A stretch of DNA of 64,000 nucleotides from Bacteroidales bacterium (GCA_017480245.1 JAFVBA010000022.1:1-64000); one strand, 5' to 3'; numbered from the stretch's first letter, positions 53,401 to 60,907 are shown. The notes: a model not told the origin generated them from the sequence alone. A program made the numbers and translations.

Positions 53401-53701
53401 TACCGGATTAGTTTCCAAATTCAAAACTCAACCATCTTCATTAAGCGATGCAGAAAATATCTTTACCATAGTTACATATCCTAACCCTACAACAACAAAC
53501 GCAACGTTGAGAGTTAAAGGTTTGACAACGGATGTTAATGTTATAGTAACAGATATTAACGGTAGAGTGATTTCTGAGGAAGTTTTGAAAGCAGGTGTTG
53601 AGACTATGGAAATCAAGGCAGAGAACTTAGCAAGCGGAGTTTATTATATTAGAATAATAAATGGCGAGATAAACAGAACTCAGCAATTGATTAAGAAATA
53701 A
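47480..53701 (+). CDS. Giant modular T9SS-secreted protein with FN3 and jelly-roll repeats
   Basis: A 2073-residue protein. Residues 1-20 are a signal peptide; about 21-190 form an N-terminal beta domain. FN3 domains begin near residues 193, 431, 689, 945, 1203, 1464, 1720 and 1803, each opening with Cys or a C-x-A-x pattern (CSAPIAVTVSNV, CPKATDLAVMEV, CDAATNITMSDI) and holding an ITWxQ/VSWxQ strand. Between the first seven FN3 units lie six jelly-roll modules of MAM-like type with an (N/D/H)CW motif (NCWSQNS, HCWTLVN, NCWTLLN, SCWQLSS, DCWAKVR, TCWKRTN). The FN3-jelly pair repeats about every 258 residues. Another beta domain begins near 1887; residues from about 1990 are a type A sorting domain (YPNPTTTNATLRV, SGVYYIRIINGE). 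Probably a surface adhesin; no enzyme motif seen. Confidence 0.88.
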   Translation: MKKHFLSVLLAVFLAISLSAQEEVTIGNGSTTSYQVPINLEWEYSASQMLYLADEIGTTGKIGKISYWSNKTGGNRIVKVYMAMSDITSLSSSTVMDVSNMTLVYSGTISVIANDWTDIELTTPFNYSGNNLVIDIQDITGDWVSNTPYWKVDDKSGRVFKNYDEDGEVSAKNGSSYDYLPQIKITFAAEGDCLAVMGNVSVTNLSSSGAKLSWTDVEEGAAYQLQYKKSNQNWEDITQTIDVTSNSYEFEGTLDDNTEYNVRIRHNCITEQSSWKNVSFKTNCVSIVVSDNDPYSESFDDASSLNCWSQNSLGSWTISSGALHHDGGTNTEEILSPVFNLTGLTTPYIQFEHKQQPYWGYNSGITVYYRTSSDSPWIQFASFQDTQADFKKDSLGLPYASSSYQLKFEFNASYGSVSIDNLIIYNQTNVAECSAPIAVTVSNVTTTTADVSWYQMGNGSEWKIYYKKSSSSSWEDLIQSFEMPTTIDDLTPSSSYDLYVALVCDGEEAASDIITFNTVCSALTANELPISNDFETEEVVPHCWTLVNGEADIFSYDPNTGKQHLFVLTSSGNDFILSLPGYSEDISQLQLSFFGKAFLAYSETVNVTIQIGVSTDLTDTTNFAEIVSWQGSQISAEEYTEFTASFANVFTLNPTLEQYAAVYYPVIRIVNGTGDYFCIDDITLEEIPTCPKATDLAVMEVEGDKITVTWSQSDEEDVASYNVYYRLQGTAAWSAPQTVTQKTATIENLTPSTTYEIYVQTVCDEESNDSSNILTAKTACSAFDVPWSTSFETDDAYELPNCWTLLNGYTNSYGDVYPYIFQSSYSSYAGEKCLYLYAFYSPNILALPLFTTDVKSLQLTFQSRPTNIKSAGSISVCVTNNISDTNNLEYVWTKNCSEYASAVYTKEVINFNNITTTGDNIYIVIVHQNGSYWYIDDVKVDVLPDCDAATNITMSDISPTSAVITWKQEDEGITAWKVCYKSSTQTSWTNVDVTCSTVNTECDDSLHTTSYILENLTPDVTYDIYVASMCGENNPSSDIISFKTLCNTVVVTDESEYTEPFASESALSCWQLSSTSSYSKLEYYNGTLDIPDYSSAKASAITPLFDISAVTTPYLKYKYKLPVRNNGSNQYVDKFTVYYRTSVSESWKELKDYTEQQNVLVQDSVALPEASQTYQLRFYFEGKNGGGLTIDDVSVYNELNPPSCVAAMQIAVTEIEKNSATITWMQPDNSSSWNVYYKKVTDTDYEYTSVTETSFTITELESNTYYNVYIETDCGVEDNPVSDVISFKTDCDAITVTEENPYIEGFESYTADSLSSPDCWAKVREGKSSMRIQVNTTTNKISGSKVLTLRAGKANKVAIIALPEFTNDLNTLAVSFYLRSSSANNAGTLSFGYITDLSDTSTFVALKSFPKTQNTWLLENLYMDDFAAVLDGVNDAYFAFRHDNSEYAGSSYEQFFIDSVAVSLIPACKEITGVTVSDIDANSAKITWNGSAQSYKVKVSNGNTVAYENDTCSVTEIEVNTLIPATSYTVSVQGVCSDTTTSVVSKTFVTSCVALTEADLPKTWDFETDNTAGTASYPLPTCWKRTNGTYPYIYNYSTYANNGTRSLYFYYGSSSYTGVMTALDDEIDMTKVKLSLYARASNVADYYTTTLEVGVMTDPTDTNSFEQIASTGNLSNSYELYEFSFEDYQGSGHYIAFRTQDNDWYVCVDDVTLSLDNPIICDAPTDLAVTDSTETSITVTWNGTAAKYNVQRDEEAAVEVTTNTYTFTGLTAGTSYSIKVQAVCDNNVTSEWTESLSAQTIKLCNKPTSISTNAVTSTTITISWNGEAATYDVQLNSEEIQNITATTYTFDNLTPNTVYSIKLRSNCGNNISDWVPLSIKTAEQQAEPDEPIVTTGNATTTTTTAVLNATVVKGKSAIVASGFKYRKANEDSWTNEVEAEVQASGLMSEEITGLEEETEYEFMAFVKTEDGKDYTGLVSKFKTQPSSLSDAENIFTIVTYPNPTTTNATLRVKGLTTDVNVIVTDINGRVISEEVLKAGVETMEIKAENLASGVYYIRIINGEINRTQQLIKK

Positions 53702-53724
53702 TAAGTATTAATTTAATTGCACTG

Positions 53725-53757
53725 AAGAGCGGTCTTTTCAAAAAGGCTGCTCTTTTT
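53725..53757 (+). terminator. Terminator of the giant T9SS gene
   Basis: AAGAGC (53725-53730) pairs with GCTCTT (53749-53754) with further pairing inside, followed by a T-run. It lies 24 bases after the stop codon. No gene is supported between it and 53897. Confidence 0.7.
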
Positions 53758-53896
53758 CTTTACTTCACTTATCATTATCAAAATCTTTTATTTCCTTTTG
53801 AAAAACAGCAGGCTTTTTCTAACAAGTCAGCAAAATCTCAACATAAAGTCTGCTATTTTTTTAGAAGATTGCCTGTGTGGCTCTCACCACTTTAAT

Positions 53897-54826
53897 TTAT
53901 CTCATTCTTATTCTTTTGTTGAAATAAGGGATAAGTATTTGGTCCAATCCTTTGTTAATGTCGCATTCTACGTAATCAATTTGCATATCGTCGCATGCAG
54001 AATGGATTTTTGAGAAATTATCTTTGATTAATTGCTGATATTTCCCGCGGATTTCGGACGGATTGACTTTTAATTCCTGTTTGGTTTCTACATCAATGAA
54101 TTTATAAGGACGGTCTTTGTATTGTAAGTTTTCTTCCAATGATTTGTCAAAAATATGAAACAATATAACTTCGTGTTTTGCAAATTTAAGATGTTGCAAA
54201 GACTTGATAAATTCTTCCGTTTGGTTTTCTGCGGAAAGTAAATCTGTGAAAATTACGACAAGTGAGCGTTTGTGAATCTGTGTCGCCAATCTGTGAAGCA
54301 AAGGTGCTAAGTCGGTGGATTGGGAGAAGTCTTTGTAATCCTTTTGCATCAATTGCTCCAAAAGAGTAAAGATATGTTTTTTATGAACTTCGGAAGATTT
54401 TACTTCACTTATATAATCTATTTTGTCGGATATAAGACTTAACCCGAAAGCGTCGCGTTGTTTGTAGAGCATTTGCAATATTGCTGCCGCAGCATAGACA
54501 GAGAAAGTTATTTTATTAGGATTAGTGAAACTTATTTGCTTTTTGTCAAACGGGAAGCACATAGACAGACTGTTATCCAGTGCAATCATACATCTTAGGT
54601 TCGTTTCTTGTTGGTAGTTCTTTATAAACAACTTATCCGTTCTTGCAAATAATTTCCAATCTATAAAACGCGTACTCTCGCCTGTATTATATGCTCTGTA
54701 ATCTGCGAACTCTACCGAATAACCGTGAAAAGGACTTTTATGCAATCCTGATAAAAAACCTTCAACGACTTGTTTTGCTCTGAGTTCTATTGAAGAGTAA
54801 CTTATTTTTTCTAAATTCTGTATCAT
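53897..54826 (-). CDS. DUF58 protein with von Willebrand A-like domain
   Basis: A 309-residue protein of the DUF58 family. The DUF58 core is SPFHGYSVEFADYRAYNTGE followed by STRFIDWKLFARTDKLFIKN, then a vWA-like region with a MIDAS-type motif ALDNSLSMCFPF, and VVIFTDLL. DUF58 proteins usually work with a MoxR-type ATPase, often in envelope stress or protein maturation; none is adjacent here. The frame opens at 54850, but the ATG at 54826 (MIQNLEKISYS) is preferred because the upstream part is the thioredoxin terminator. It follows trxA on the minus strand. Confidence 0.83.
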   Translation of the reverse strand: MIQNLEKISYSSIELRAKQVVEGFLSGLHKSPFHGYSVEFADYRAYNTGESTRFIDWKLFARTDKLFIKNYQQETNLRCMIALDNSLSMCFPFDKKQISFTNPNKITFSVYAAAAILQMLYKQRDAFGLSLISDKIDYISEVKSSEVHKKHIFTLLEQLMQKDYKDFSQSTDLAPLLHRLATQIHKRSLVVIFTDLLSAENQTEEFIKSLQHLKFAKHEVILFHIFDKSLEENLQYKDRPYKFIDVETKQELKVNPSEIRGKYQQLIKDNFSKIHSACDDMQIDYVECDINKGLDQILIPYFNKRIRMR

Positions 54827-54834
54827 AAAAATAA

Positions 54835-54865
54835 GTCCTATAAGCATCAAATCAACTTATAGGAC
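54835..54865 (-). terminator. Terminator of the thioredoxin gene
   Basis: GTCCTATAAG (54835-54844) and CTTATAGGAC (54856-54865) form a perfect 10-bp stem with a T-rich run on the minus strand. It lies between the trxA stop and the DUF58 start. Confidence 0.75.
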
Positions 54866-54873
54866 ATTTGTTT

Positions 54874-55191
54874 TTAAAGATATTGTTCTATCTTTTCTTT
54901 GTAAGCATTCTTGCTGTTGGCTCCGACCATTTTATCAAGCAATTCTCCGTTTTTGATAAACAAAACAGTAGGAACATTGCGGATACCGTATTTGGAAGGA
55001 ATGTCCGGAGCTTCATCAACGTCGCATTTAGCTACAACAGCTTTGCCTTCGTATTCCTTAGCCAACTCTTCAATAATAGGAGCAATGTGTTGGCAAGGTC
55101 CGCACCATGTTGCACCGCAATCTAAAACAACAAGTTTCTTTTCATTCATTACTAACTCTTCAAAGTTAGTGTCATTAATTTCTAAAGCCAT
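54874..55191 (-). CDS. trxA: Thioredoxin
   Basis: A 105-residue thioredoxin with the active site ATWCGPCQHIAP (Cys30 and Cys33) and the cis-proline segment YGIRNVPTVLFIKNGELLDK. It reduces disulfides of cytoplasmic proteins using thioredoxin reductase. No signal peptide is present, and the length is that of classical thioredoxins. It is a single gene, with its own -7 box at 55234 and its own terminator. The neighbouring DUF58 and butyrate kinase genes have no evident functional link. Confidence 0.95.
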   Translation of the reverse strand: MALEINDTNFEELVMNEKKLVVLDCGATWCGPCQHIAPIIEELAKEYEGKAVVAKCDVDEAPDIPSKYGIRNVPTVLFIKNGELLDKMVGANSKNAYKEKIEQYL

Positions 55192-55233
55192 GATTGTATT
55201 GTTTTAATGTTTGTTTTTACTTAAACTACTGTG

Positions 55234-55241
55234 CAAAATTA
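55234..55241 (-). promoter_or_regulatory. -7 box of trxA
   Basis: Minus-strand TAATTTTG matches TAnnTTTG, 43 bases upstream of the ATG at 55191. Confidence 0.45.
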
Positions 55242-55294
55242 TAAAAAAAATCAATATTACAAGATAAAAATGCAAATTATTAAAAAATTCTTCT

Positions 55295-55302
55295 TATCTT
55301 TG
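55295..55302 (+). promoter_or_regulatory. -7 box of buk
   Basis: TATCTTTG matches TAnnTTTG, 37 bases upstream of the butyrate kinase ATG at 55339. No clear -33 TTTG at standard spacing. Confidence 0.5.
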
Positions 55303-55338
55303 CAACTGATTTGATTTGCAAACAAAATAAAAAGAAAT

Positions 55339-56427
55339 ATGTATAATCAATTAATTTTAGCAATTAATCCGGGCAGCACATCAACAAAAATAGCTGTATT
55401 TAACGGAGAAGAGAAACTATTTGATAAGAATATCAAACATCAAGCAGAGGATTTAAAACCTTTTGAACACATTGCCGACCAATATGCATTCAGAAAGGAA
55501 CTTTGTTTAAAAGAAGTTGCCGATGCCGGTTTCAATATCAAAGATTTTAAAATCATTATCGGTAGGGGAGGACTTACCAAATCAACTCAAGGAGGTATTT
55601 GGGAAGTAACACCTGCTATGATTCACGATTTGCAGATAGGTTACGCAGGACAACATGCCTGCAATTTGGGAGGACTTATTGCCAACGAGATAGCGAAAGA
55701 AATCGGGGTTAAAGCCGTTATTGCCGATGCAGGAGTTACAGATGAAAGAGAGGAAATAGCAAAACTTTCCGGTCATCCTTTGATGCCGAGAAATTCTATC
55801 TTCCATTGTTTGAACCAAAAGGCTATTGCCCGCCGTTATGCAAGAGAACATGCAAACGGAAAGAAATATGAAGACCTTAATTTGATAGTCGTACATTTGG
55901 GAGGCGGCATTTCAGTAGGCGCACATCACTTGGGAAAAGTTATAGATGCCAATCAGGCTTTGGACGGCGACGGTCCGTTCTCACCTGAGCGCTCAGGTAG
56001 TGTGCCGATGACCAAATTGATTTCTTTATGTTTCAGCGGCAAATATACGGAAGCGCAAATCCGTAAGATGATTGTCGGAGAAGGCGGTTTTGTTGCTTAC
56101 TTGGGAACAAACGATGCCCTTACCGTTGAGATAAAAGCCAAAGAGGGTGATGAGAAATTTGCTTTCATTCAGTCTGCAATGGCATACCAAGTAGCGAAAG
56201 AAGTAGGCGCACAGGCAGCAGTGCTTCACGGTAAAGTAAAAACGATAGACGCTATTTTGATTACGGGAGGTATTGCATACGGAAAACCGTTTGTAAAAGA
56301 ATTATCCGACCGTATTGATTGGATTGCTCCTATCTATGTTTATCCTGGTGAAGACGAAATGGGCGCTTTGGCAATGAATGCAACGATGTACCTAAACGGT
56401 GAGTTGCAATTGCAACAATACGAATAA
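55339..56427 (+). CDS. buk: Butyrate kinase
   Basis: A 362-residue acetokinase-family enzyme that interconverts butyryl phosphate plus ADP and butyrate plus ATP. Signatures are LAINPGSTSTKIAVFNGEEK at the N-terminus (phosphate-binding loop), RGGLTKSTQGGIWEV, VHLGGGISVGAHHLGKVIDA, ALDGDGPFSPERSGSVPMTK and ITGGIAYGKPFVKELSDRI. The length and the N-x-x-S-x-x-T-K loop agree with butyrate rather than acetate kinase. The usual partner, phosphotransbutyrylase (ptb), is not adjacent or elsewhere in the window; the kinase has its own promoter box and terminator. Branched-chain acyl kinases look the same, so isobutyrate or isovalerate are possible substrates. Confidence 0.88.
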   Translation: MYNQLILAINPGSTSTKIAVFNGEEKLFDKNIKHQAEDLKPFEHIADQYAFRKELCLKEVADAGFNIKDFKIIIGRGGLTKSTQGGIWEVTPAMIHDLQIGYAGQHACNLGGLIANEIAKEIGVKAVIADAGVTDEREEIAKLSGHPLMPRNSIFHCLNQKAIARRYAREHANGKKYEDLNLIVVHLGGGISVGAHHLGKVIDANQALDGDGPFSPERSGSVPMTKLISLCFSGKYTEAQIRKMIVGEGGFVAYLGTNDALTVEIKAKEGDEKFAFIQSAMAYQVAKEVGAQAAVLHGKVKTIDAILITGGIAYGKPFVKELSDRIDWIAPIYVYPGEDEMGALAMNATMYLNGELQLQQYE

Positions 56428-56448
56428 AAGCGTTGTTTTGTTGATATT

Positions 56449-56487
56449 AAAAGAGTGTTGTATATCTTACAACGCTCTTTTCTTTTT
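56449..56487 (+). terminator. Terminator of buk
   Basis: AAAAGAGTGTTGTA (56449-56462) pairs with TACAACGCTCTTTT (56468-56481), one mismatch, followed by a T-run. It lies 21 bases past the stop. Confidence 0.75.
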
Positions 56488-56504
56488 TATATTATTAAAA
56501 AAAT

Positions 56505-56534
56505 TTTGCAATATATTAAAATGTTGTAATTTTG
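56505..56534 (+). promoter_or_regulatory. Promoter of the TonB-dependent receptor gene
   Basis: TTTG at 56505-56508, 18 bases, then TAATTTTG at 56527-56534. Both elements match the Bacteroidota consensus; spacing is one or two bases short. The leader would be about 57 bases. Confidence 0.6.
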
Positions 56535-56598
56535 CAACGTGTTATACAAGTGTATAGCAAAAGAAAATTAATTTATTAACCATTTAAAAACACAAGTT

Positions 56599-58617
56599 AT
56601 GTTTAAAAAACAGTTTTTAAAGAAAAAGACCTTCCGATTCAAGCGTTTTGAAAAGAAAGGTTACAGTGCATACAACTCAATGCACAAAGCAGTAACAATA
56701 GGTGTGGTTTCCGTTATGACACTTGCCACATCTGCGGGTAAAACAATCAATGCACAAACGGTGAATACCGATTCCATTGCGATGTATTCCACTTTGGAGA
56801 CGGTAACAATTGAAGACGAACTCGCCACTCCGATTAATCAAGCAGGCAAAGTCGTTACCGTTATCACAAGACAGGAAATTGAAAACCTCAAACCGCAATC
56901 CGTCGCCGAATTATTGGATTACGCCGTCGGCATTGACGTACAAACAAGAGGCGGACACGGAGTTCAATCGGACATTTCCCTACGCGGCGGCAATTTTGAC
57001 CAAACAGCAGTTCTTCTTAACGGAATCAACATCACCAATCCCCACACAGGTCATTATTCTTTGGACATTCCCGTCAATATTTCCGACATTGAAAGAATAG
57101 AAATCATCAAAGGACCTACGGCAATCATCTACGGAGCCAGCGCTTTCTCGGGAGGAATCAACATCATCACAAAAAAATCCGTCAATCAAGCATTGGACGT
57201 TACCCTTGAGGCAGGCGAGCATGGTTTTTTCAATACTGAGATAAGCGGAGCGAAGACATACAAAAACATTGAGAACTATCTTTCGCTCGGATTCAAAAAT
57301 TCCGAAGGTTATATCGCCAATTCCGATTACAATATATATAATGTATTGTATCAAAACAGAGTTAATTTGAAAGACAACAACAAATTGGACTTTCAGATAG
57401 GATATAACCGCAAGGATTACGGAGCAAACACTTTTTATTCCGCAAAATTCCCTAACCAATACGAGAAAACCTCTTCCTTTCTTACGTCTTTGAAAGGTAT
57501 TTTCAATCTTGCGGACAATTTCTCTGTCATTCCGTCTGCGTATTACAATTTACACACTGACGAATTTGAGTTAATCAAAGATGTTTCCACACCCAATTAT
57601 CATAAATCCAACACTCTTGGAAACAACATGGCGTTTGTCTATACTTATAACAACTTTAAATTGAATTTCGGCAGTGATGTACGCTACGAAGAGATACTTT
57701 CATCGGTTTTAGGTGAGCCTTGCGGGTTGCACGGTGAGCATTACAACCATCAAAAAGACAGAATAAACTTCTCTTATTTCGCACAGGGCAATTATACTTA
57801 CAAAAACCTGCTTGTAACTGTGGGGTTGATGAGTTTTCAAAATACTTCGTTTAACCAAGATATATTTACGGTGTATCCGAGTGTGAATTTGAATTACTCT
57901 CTTGGCAGAAATTGGGAAGTATATGCGGCATTCAACACTTCTTCACGCCTTCCGTCTTTTACTGAGTTGTATTATTCTGACGCAGTTCATACACCTAACC
58001 CGTCATTGAAGCAAGAAAAATCAACAAGTTGGGAATTGGGGGCAAAGAACCGTAACCGCATTGCCGTAACATCTCTGAATATCTATTATATGCAAGGAAA
58101 AGATATGATAGATTGGATGAAAGAAAACGCTACTGATGACAAATGGCAAAGCAGAAATATAAATAATCTGAACAAATACGGATTTGACTTTGACAGCAAG
58201 ATATTTCTTTCCGAGGTCTTCACGTTTCTTAACAGCGGAACCACACTAAACCTTACTTATTCCTTTATGCACCAAGAGCAAGGGGACATTGATTATATTT
58301 CTTCCTACGCTCTGAACTATCTTAAGCATAAAGCAACCGCTAAACTGACAGTTCCGATTGTTAAAAACTTAACATTCAACACCGCCATGCGTTATCAAGT
58401 CCGTGAAGGGTCATATATCAAATATGAGAACACCGTTGCAGGCGAAGAAACCACTTATGACCAGTTCTTTACTATGGATTGCAATGTCAATTATAAGTAT
58501 AAGAAATTTGATTTCTATATTAATTGCACCAATATCTTTAATAAGGAGTACTTTGATATAGGAAACATACCTCAAGCGGGCAGATGGTTTATCGGCGGCG
58601 TGAAGTTACACCTATAA
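56599..58617 (+). CDS. TonB-dependent outer-membrane receptor, BtuB-like
   Basis: A 672-residue receptor. The signal peptide is unusually long: residues 1-30 are very basic and aromatic (FKKQFLKKKTFRFKRFEKKG and YSAYNSMHKAV), then a hydrophobic core (TIGVVSVMTLATS) with cleavage near INA-Q53. Residues about 75-185 are the plug: GKVVTVITRQEIENLKPQSV, LLDYAVGIDVQTRGGHGVQS, ISLRGGNFDQTAVLLNGINI, IERIEIIKGPTAIIYGASAF, SGGINIITKKS. The barrel follows to the C-terminus (GRWFIGGVKLHL). No CarboxypepD-like domain and no SusD neighbour. The plug is of the type seen in BtuB and small-siderophore receptors; the ligand is unknown. No cobalamin riboswitch is visible upstream. Confidence 0.87.
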   Translation: MFKKQFLKKKTFRFKRFEKKGYSAYNSMHKAVTIGVVSVMTLATSAGKTINAQTVNTDSIAMYSTLETVTIEDELATPINQAGKVVTVITRQEIENLKPQSVAELLDYAVGIDVQTRGGHGVQSDISLRGGNFDQTAVLLNGINITNPHTGHYSLDIPVNISDIERIEIIKGPTAIIYGASAFSGGINIITKKSVNQALDVTLEAGEHGFFNTEISGAKTYKNIENYLSLGFKNSEGYIANSDYNIYNVLYQNRVNLKDNNKLDFQIGYNRKDYGANTFYSAKFPNQYEKTSSFLTSLKGIFNLADNFSVIPSAYYNLHTDEFELIKDVSTPNYHKSNTLGNNMAFVYTYNNFKLNFGSDVRYEEILSSVLGEPCGLHGEHYNHQKDRINFSYFAQGNYTYKNLLVTVGLMSFQNTSFNQDIFTVYPSVNLNYSLGRNWEVYAAFNTSSRLPSFTELYYSDAVHTPNPSLKQEKSTSWELGAKNRNRIAVTSLNIYYMQGKDMIDWMKENATDDKWQSRNINNLNKYGFDFDSKIFLSEVFTFLNSGTTLNLTYSFMHQEQGDIDYISSYALNYLKHKATAKLTVPIVKNLTFNTAMRYQVREGSYIKYENTVAGEETTYDQFFTMDCNVNYKYKKFDFYINCTNIFNKEYFDIGNIPQAGRWFIGGVKLHL

Positions 58618-58646
58618 GATTGTAATTTCGGCGACCGAACCCGCCA

Positions 58647-58694
58647 AAAGATATGTAATTGCGGAGAATGAACTCTCCAAAATTACATATCTTT
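58647..58694. terminator. Bidirectional terminator between receptor and response-regulator genes
   Basis: AAAGATATGTAATT (58647-58660) and its exact complement (58681-58694) form a long stem whose loop holds a further GGAG/CTCC pair. It lies between convergent genes. Confidence 0.75.
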
Positions 58695-58769
58695 ATTTAT
58701 ATATTTGATTTTAAGATAGTAAGAAGCGATAAAAATCGGATGAAATCAAAACCTTAAACACTAAACTTA

Positions 58770-59534
58770 TTAGTTTTCTTCGACCCATTTGAGAAAACCG
58801 GCCGTCATATCGCGGCTGATGGTTATAATATCGTCTTTGTATTCGGGAAGCAGCTTCACTTTAAATCTGCCTGCGGGATATTTGGAAATTTCTTTGATAC
58901 TGTCAATACTGACTATGCAATTCCTGGAAATGCGGTAGAATCTCTTGGCATTCAATTCTCTTATCAATGAATCCAAAGTGTAGTTGATAACATATATTCT
59001 GTTATCTTTGGTGTAAAGGTAGCATGTATGTTCTTTGGATATGAAATAAGCAATATTACTTTCCTCAACGACAATGATTTTTGAGTTGATACGGATAACA
59101 AATCTTTGTTTGTAAGACGGAGTAGAGGAAAGGTTGAGAGTTTTCAATAAATCGGATATTTTTTCACTCTCTTTGGCGGAATCTGTCATCGTTTTGTATT
59201 TCTCTATTGCCGATTCTATCTTTTGTTTATTCAAAGGTTTCAACACGTATGCCACTGCGTTTTGGTCAAAAGCCTTAAGCGCAAACTCGTCGTAGGCAGT
59301 GGTGAAAATGATGGAGGAAGAAATTTTAACGGTTTCAAATATCTTGAAGCAATATCCGTCTTTGAGTTGAATGTCCATAAAAATCAAATCAACCTTATTG
59401 CAAGAGAAGAAATCAATGCAACTCTTTACTGAATCCAGACAGGCAACAATTGCAATGTCTTTGAAATTGTCTTCAATTAATGCACGTAAAAACTGTTGTG
59501 CATGCAATTCGTCTTCAACTATTACTGCTTTCAT
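58770..59534 (-). CDS. LytTR-family response regulator
   Basis: A 254-residue response regulator. The receiver domain spans about residues 1-120: acidic pair VEDELHAQQFLRAL, phospho-acceptor Asp in KVDLIFMDIQLKDGYCFKIF, Thr in SSIIFTTAYDEFALKAF and Lys in VAYVLKPLNKQKIESAI. The LytTR DNA-binding domain covers about 145-250 (RFVIRINSKIIVVEESNIAY, YFISKEHTCYLYTKDNRIYV, RISRNCIVSIDSIKEISKYP). Its ATG overlaps the stop of the kinase gene by 4 bases, a normal translational coupling. The regulated genes are unknown; no target gene is adjacent. Confidence 0.92.
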   Translation of the reverse strand: MKAVIVEDELHAQQFLRALIEDNFKDIAIVACLDSVKSCIDFFSCNKVDLIFMDIQLKDGYCFKIFETVKISSSIIFTTAYDEFALKAFDQNAVAYVLKPLNKQKIESAIEKYKTMTDSAKESEKISDLLKTLNLSSTPSYKQRFVIRINSKIIVVEESNIAYFISKEHTCYLYTKDNRIYVINYTLDSLIRELNAKRFYRISRNCIVSIDSIKEISKYPAGRFKVKLLPEYKDDIITISRDMTAGFLKWVEEN

Positions 59535-60544
59535 ATCATTGGAATTTTAACGGTGAAGAAATTCTTGTTGTTTTCAACGTAAATATTTTTGTTTGCATAA
59601 ATTCCGTAACGCTCATTAAGGTTGTTAAGCCCGATTTTAGTTTTTTTTGCAGGAACAACATCTTTTGCATTTATGTTATTGCTAACTGTAATACAGTCTT
59701 TTTGAACATCAATATTAATCATAAGCTGATTTTGAGCGTCAATAATATTATGTTTTATGGCATTTTCAAGCAGAAGTTGCAATGAAAGAAACATAATATT
59801 GTTATTGAGATATTGTTCGGGGACATTGATGTTTATAATCAAGTTTTCGGAAAAACGGTATTTCAATATACGGACGTATTTACCCACAAAATCCAATTCT
59901 TCCCTGACAGTGATAATATCTTTCTGCTCGTTTTGAATGAAATACCGGTAAATATCCGCCAAAGAAGATACATAATCGGCAATTTCGTCTTGATTATGTT
60001 CGTAATTCATTGCCGCAAGATTGTTCAGTGAGTTAAAAAGAAAATGAGGGTTCAATTGCTTTTTCAATCTTGCGTATTTATATTTTTCTTTTTCCAATTC
60101 AATCTGCCGTTTGCGTTCATAAAGATAAATCATATTAGAAATGAACAGAATAAAAAGCCCTTCCATCAAATCAATATAGAAATACGATTGATTGATACGG
60201 AATATCAATTCTTCTTTGAATGAAAAGTACTGACCGTTAATTGCATATTCCACATGGGCTCCCACTGAAATTACCGCAATGACGGCAAAAAATGTAACTA
60301 ATACTTGAATCAAGATTTTCAGAAGTATATGCATACTCAATAATTTGGTATTTGTCAGATGTATGATCCATAAAACTATTACAATTATAGGAGTTTGCAC
60401 CGAGATATTAGTTAATAAATATTCGGTATTTATATTTGTAAAAGATTTATAGACAATTGCGTCCATAGGAATGAATATTAATATAGAGACAAAAAGAATC
60501 ACTATAAAAAATATACAAAACGTTTTGCAATTCAGAGTTTTCAT
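59531..60544 (-). CDS. Sensor histidine kinase, LytS/YehU type
   Basis: A 337-residue membrane kinase paired with the LytTR regulator. Four membrane segments lie in residues 1-145 (FCIFFIVILFVSILIFIPMD, TNISVQTPIIVIVLWIIHLT, ILIQVLVTFFAVIAVISVGA, LMEGLFILFISNMIYLYER). The kinase core has the His-kinase motif LKKQLNPHFLFNSLNNLAAM (phospho-acceptor His in N-P-H-F-L-F-N) and an HATPase part (LLLENAIKHNIIDAQNQLMI, KKTKIGLNNLNERYGIYANK). No periplasmic sensing domain of size is seen, so the input is probably sensed in the membrane. Confidence 0.9.
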   Translation of the reverse strand: MKTLNCKTFCIFFIVILFVSILIFIPMDAIVYKSFTNINTEYLLTNISVQTPIIVIVLWIIHLTNTKLLSMHILLKILIQVLVTFFAVIAVISVGAHVEYAINGQYFSFKEELIFRINQSYFYIDLMEGLFILFISNMIYLYERKRQIELEKEKYKYARLKKQLNPHFLFNSLNNLAAMNYEHNQDEIADYVSSLADIYRYFIQNEQKDIITVREELDFVGKYVRILKYRFSENLIININVPEQYLNNNIMFLSLQLLLENAIKHNIIDAQNQLMINIDVQKDCITVSNNINAKDVVPAKKTKIGLNNLNERYGIYANKNIYVENNKNFFTVKIPMI

Positions 60545-60569
60545 AAGTCTTCAATCAAATATTACTTTG

Positions 60570-60602
60570 CAAAGATATATTAATATTTTGTTATTATGCA
60601 AA
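60570..60602 (-). promoter_or_regulatory. Promoter of the kinase / regulator operon
   Basis: Minus-strand TTTG (60602-60599), 21 bases, then TATCTTTG (60577-60570), 25 bases before the ATG at 60544: a complete match to the -33/-7 consensus. Confidence 0.7.
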
Positions 60603-60714
60603 TAAAAAATGTTGTTACTGGCTAAAAAATTACCGTTTTTGCAAATAAAGGCATTCAGTCGTGTAATTTTCTTACTGAAATGAATTTTCTTTATCTTTAG
60701 TGTGTTTTTTCATA

Positions 60715-60907
60715 CTGCCCGTTGCTTATTTTTTGCTGCCCTTTTGAGTATTCCCACCGCTTTTTGCGGGAAGATTTTGAAAAAAACTCTTTTTTATAGA
60801 TAAAAAAACAGTTTTTTTAGCGTGAAAAAAGAGTTTTTTTCAAATTATTTCCGCAAAGGGCGGCAGAAGGTTAGGGGAGGGCGGAGAGATTAAACGAAAG
60901 GGCGGTA
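60715..60907. repeat. Intergenic composite repeat C (three 22-23 nt A/T-tract units with inverted arms)
   Basis: Units at 60780-60795, 60802-60818 and 60825-60840 have cores CTC, CAG and GAG between A-runs and T-runs. The right arm CCGCAAAGGGCGGCA (60851-60865) is that of repeat B; the left arm (CCACCGCTTTTTGCGGGAAG, about 60755-60774) is degenerate. Arm-like copies (GGGGAGGGCGG, AAAGGGCGGT) continue to 60907. It fills much of the 546-base gap between the divergent kinase and rnfA genes; no gene is visible in the remainder. Confidence 0.85.

Noticed and set aside
53798-54013. 71-codon plus-strand frame after the giant gene
   Set aside because: It overlaps the 3' end of the DUF58 gene on the other strand and has no recognisable feature.
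56430-56598. Cobalamin riboswitch before the BtuB-like receptor
   Set aside because: The leader is only about 60 bases and lacks the B12-box type conserved blocks.
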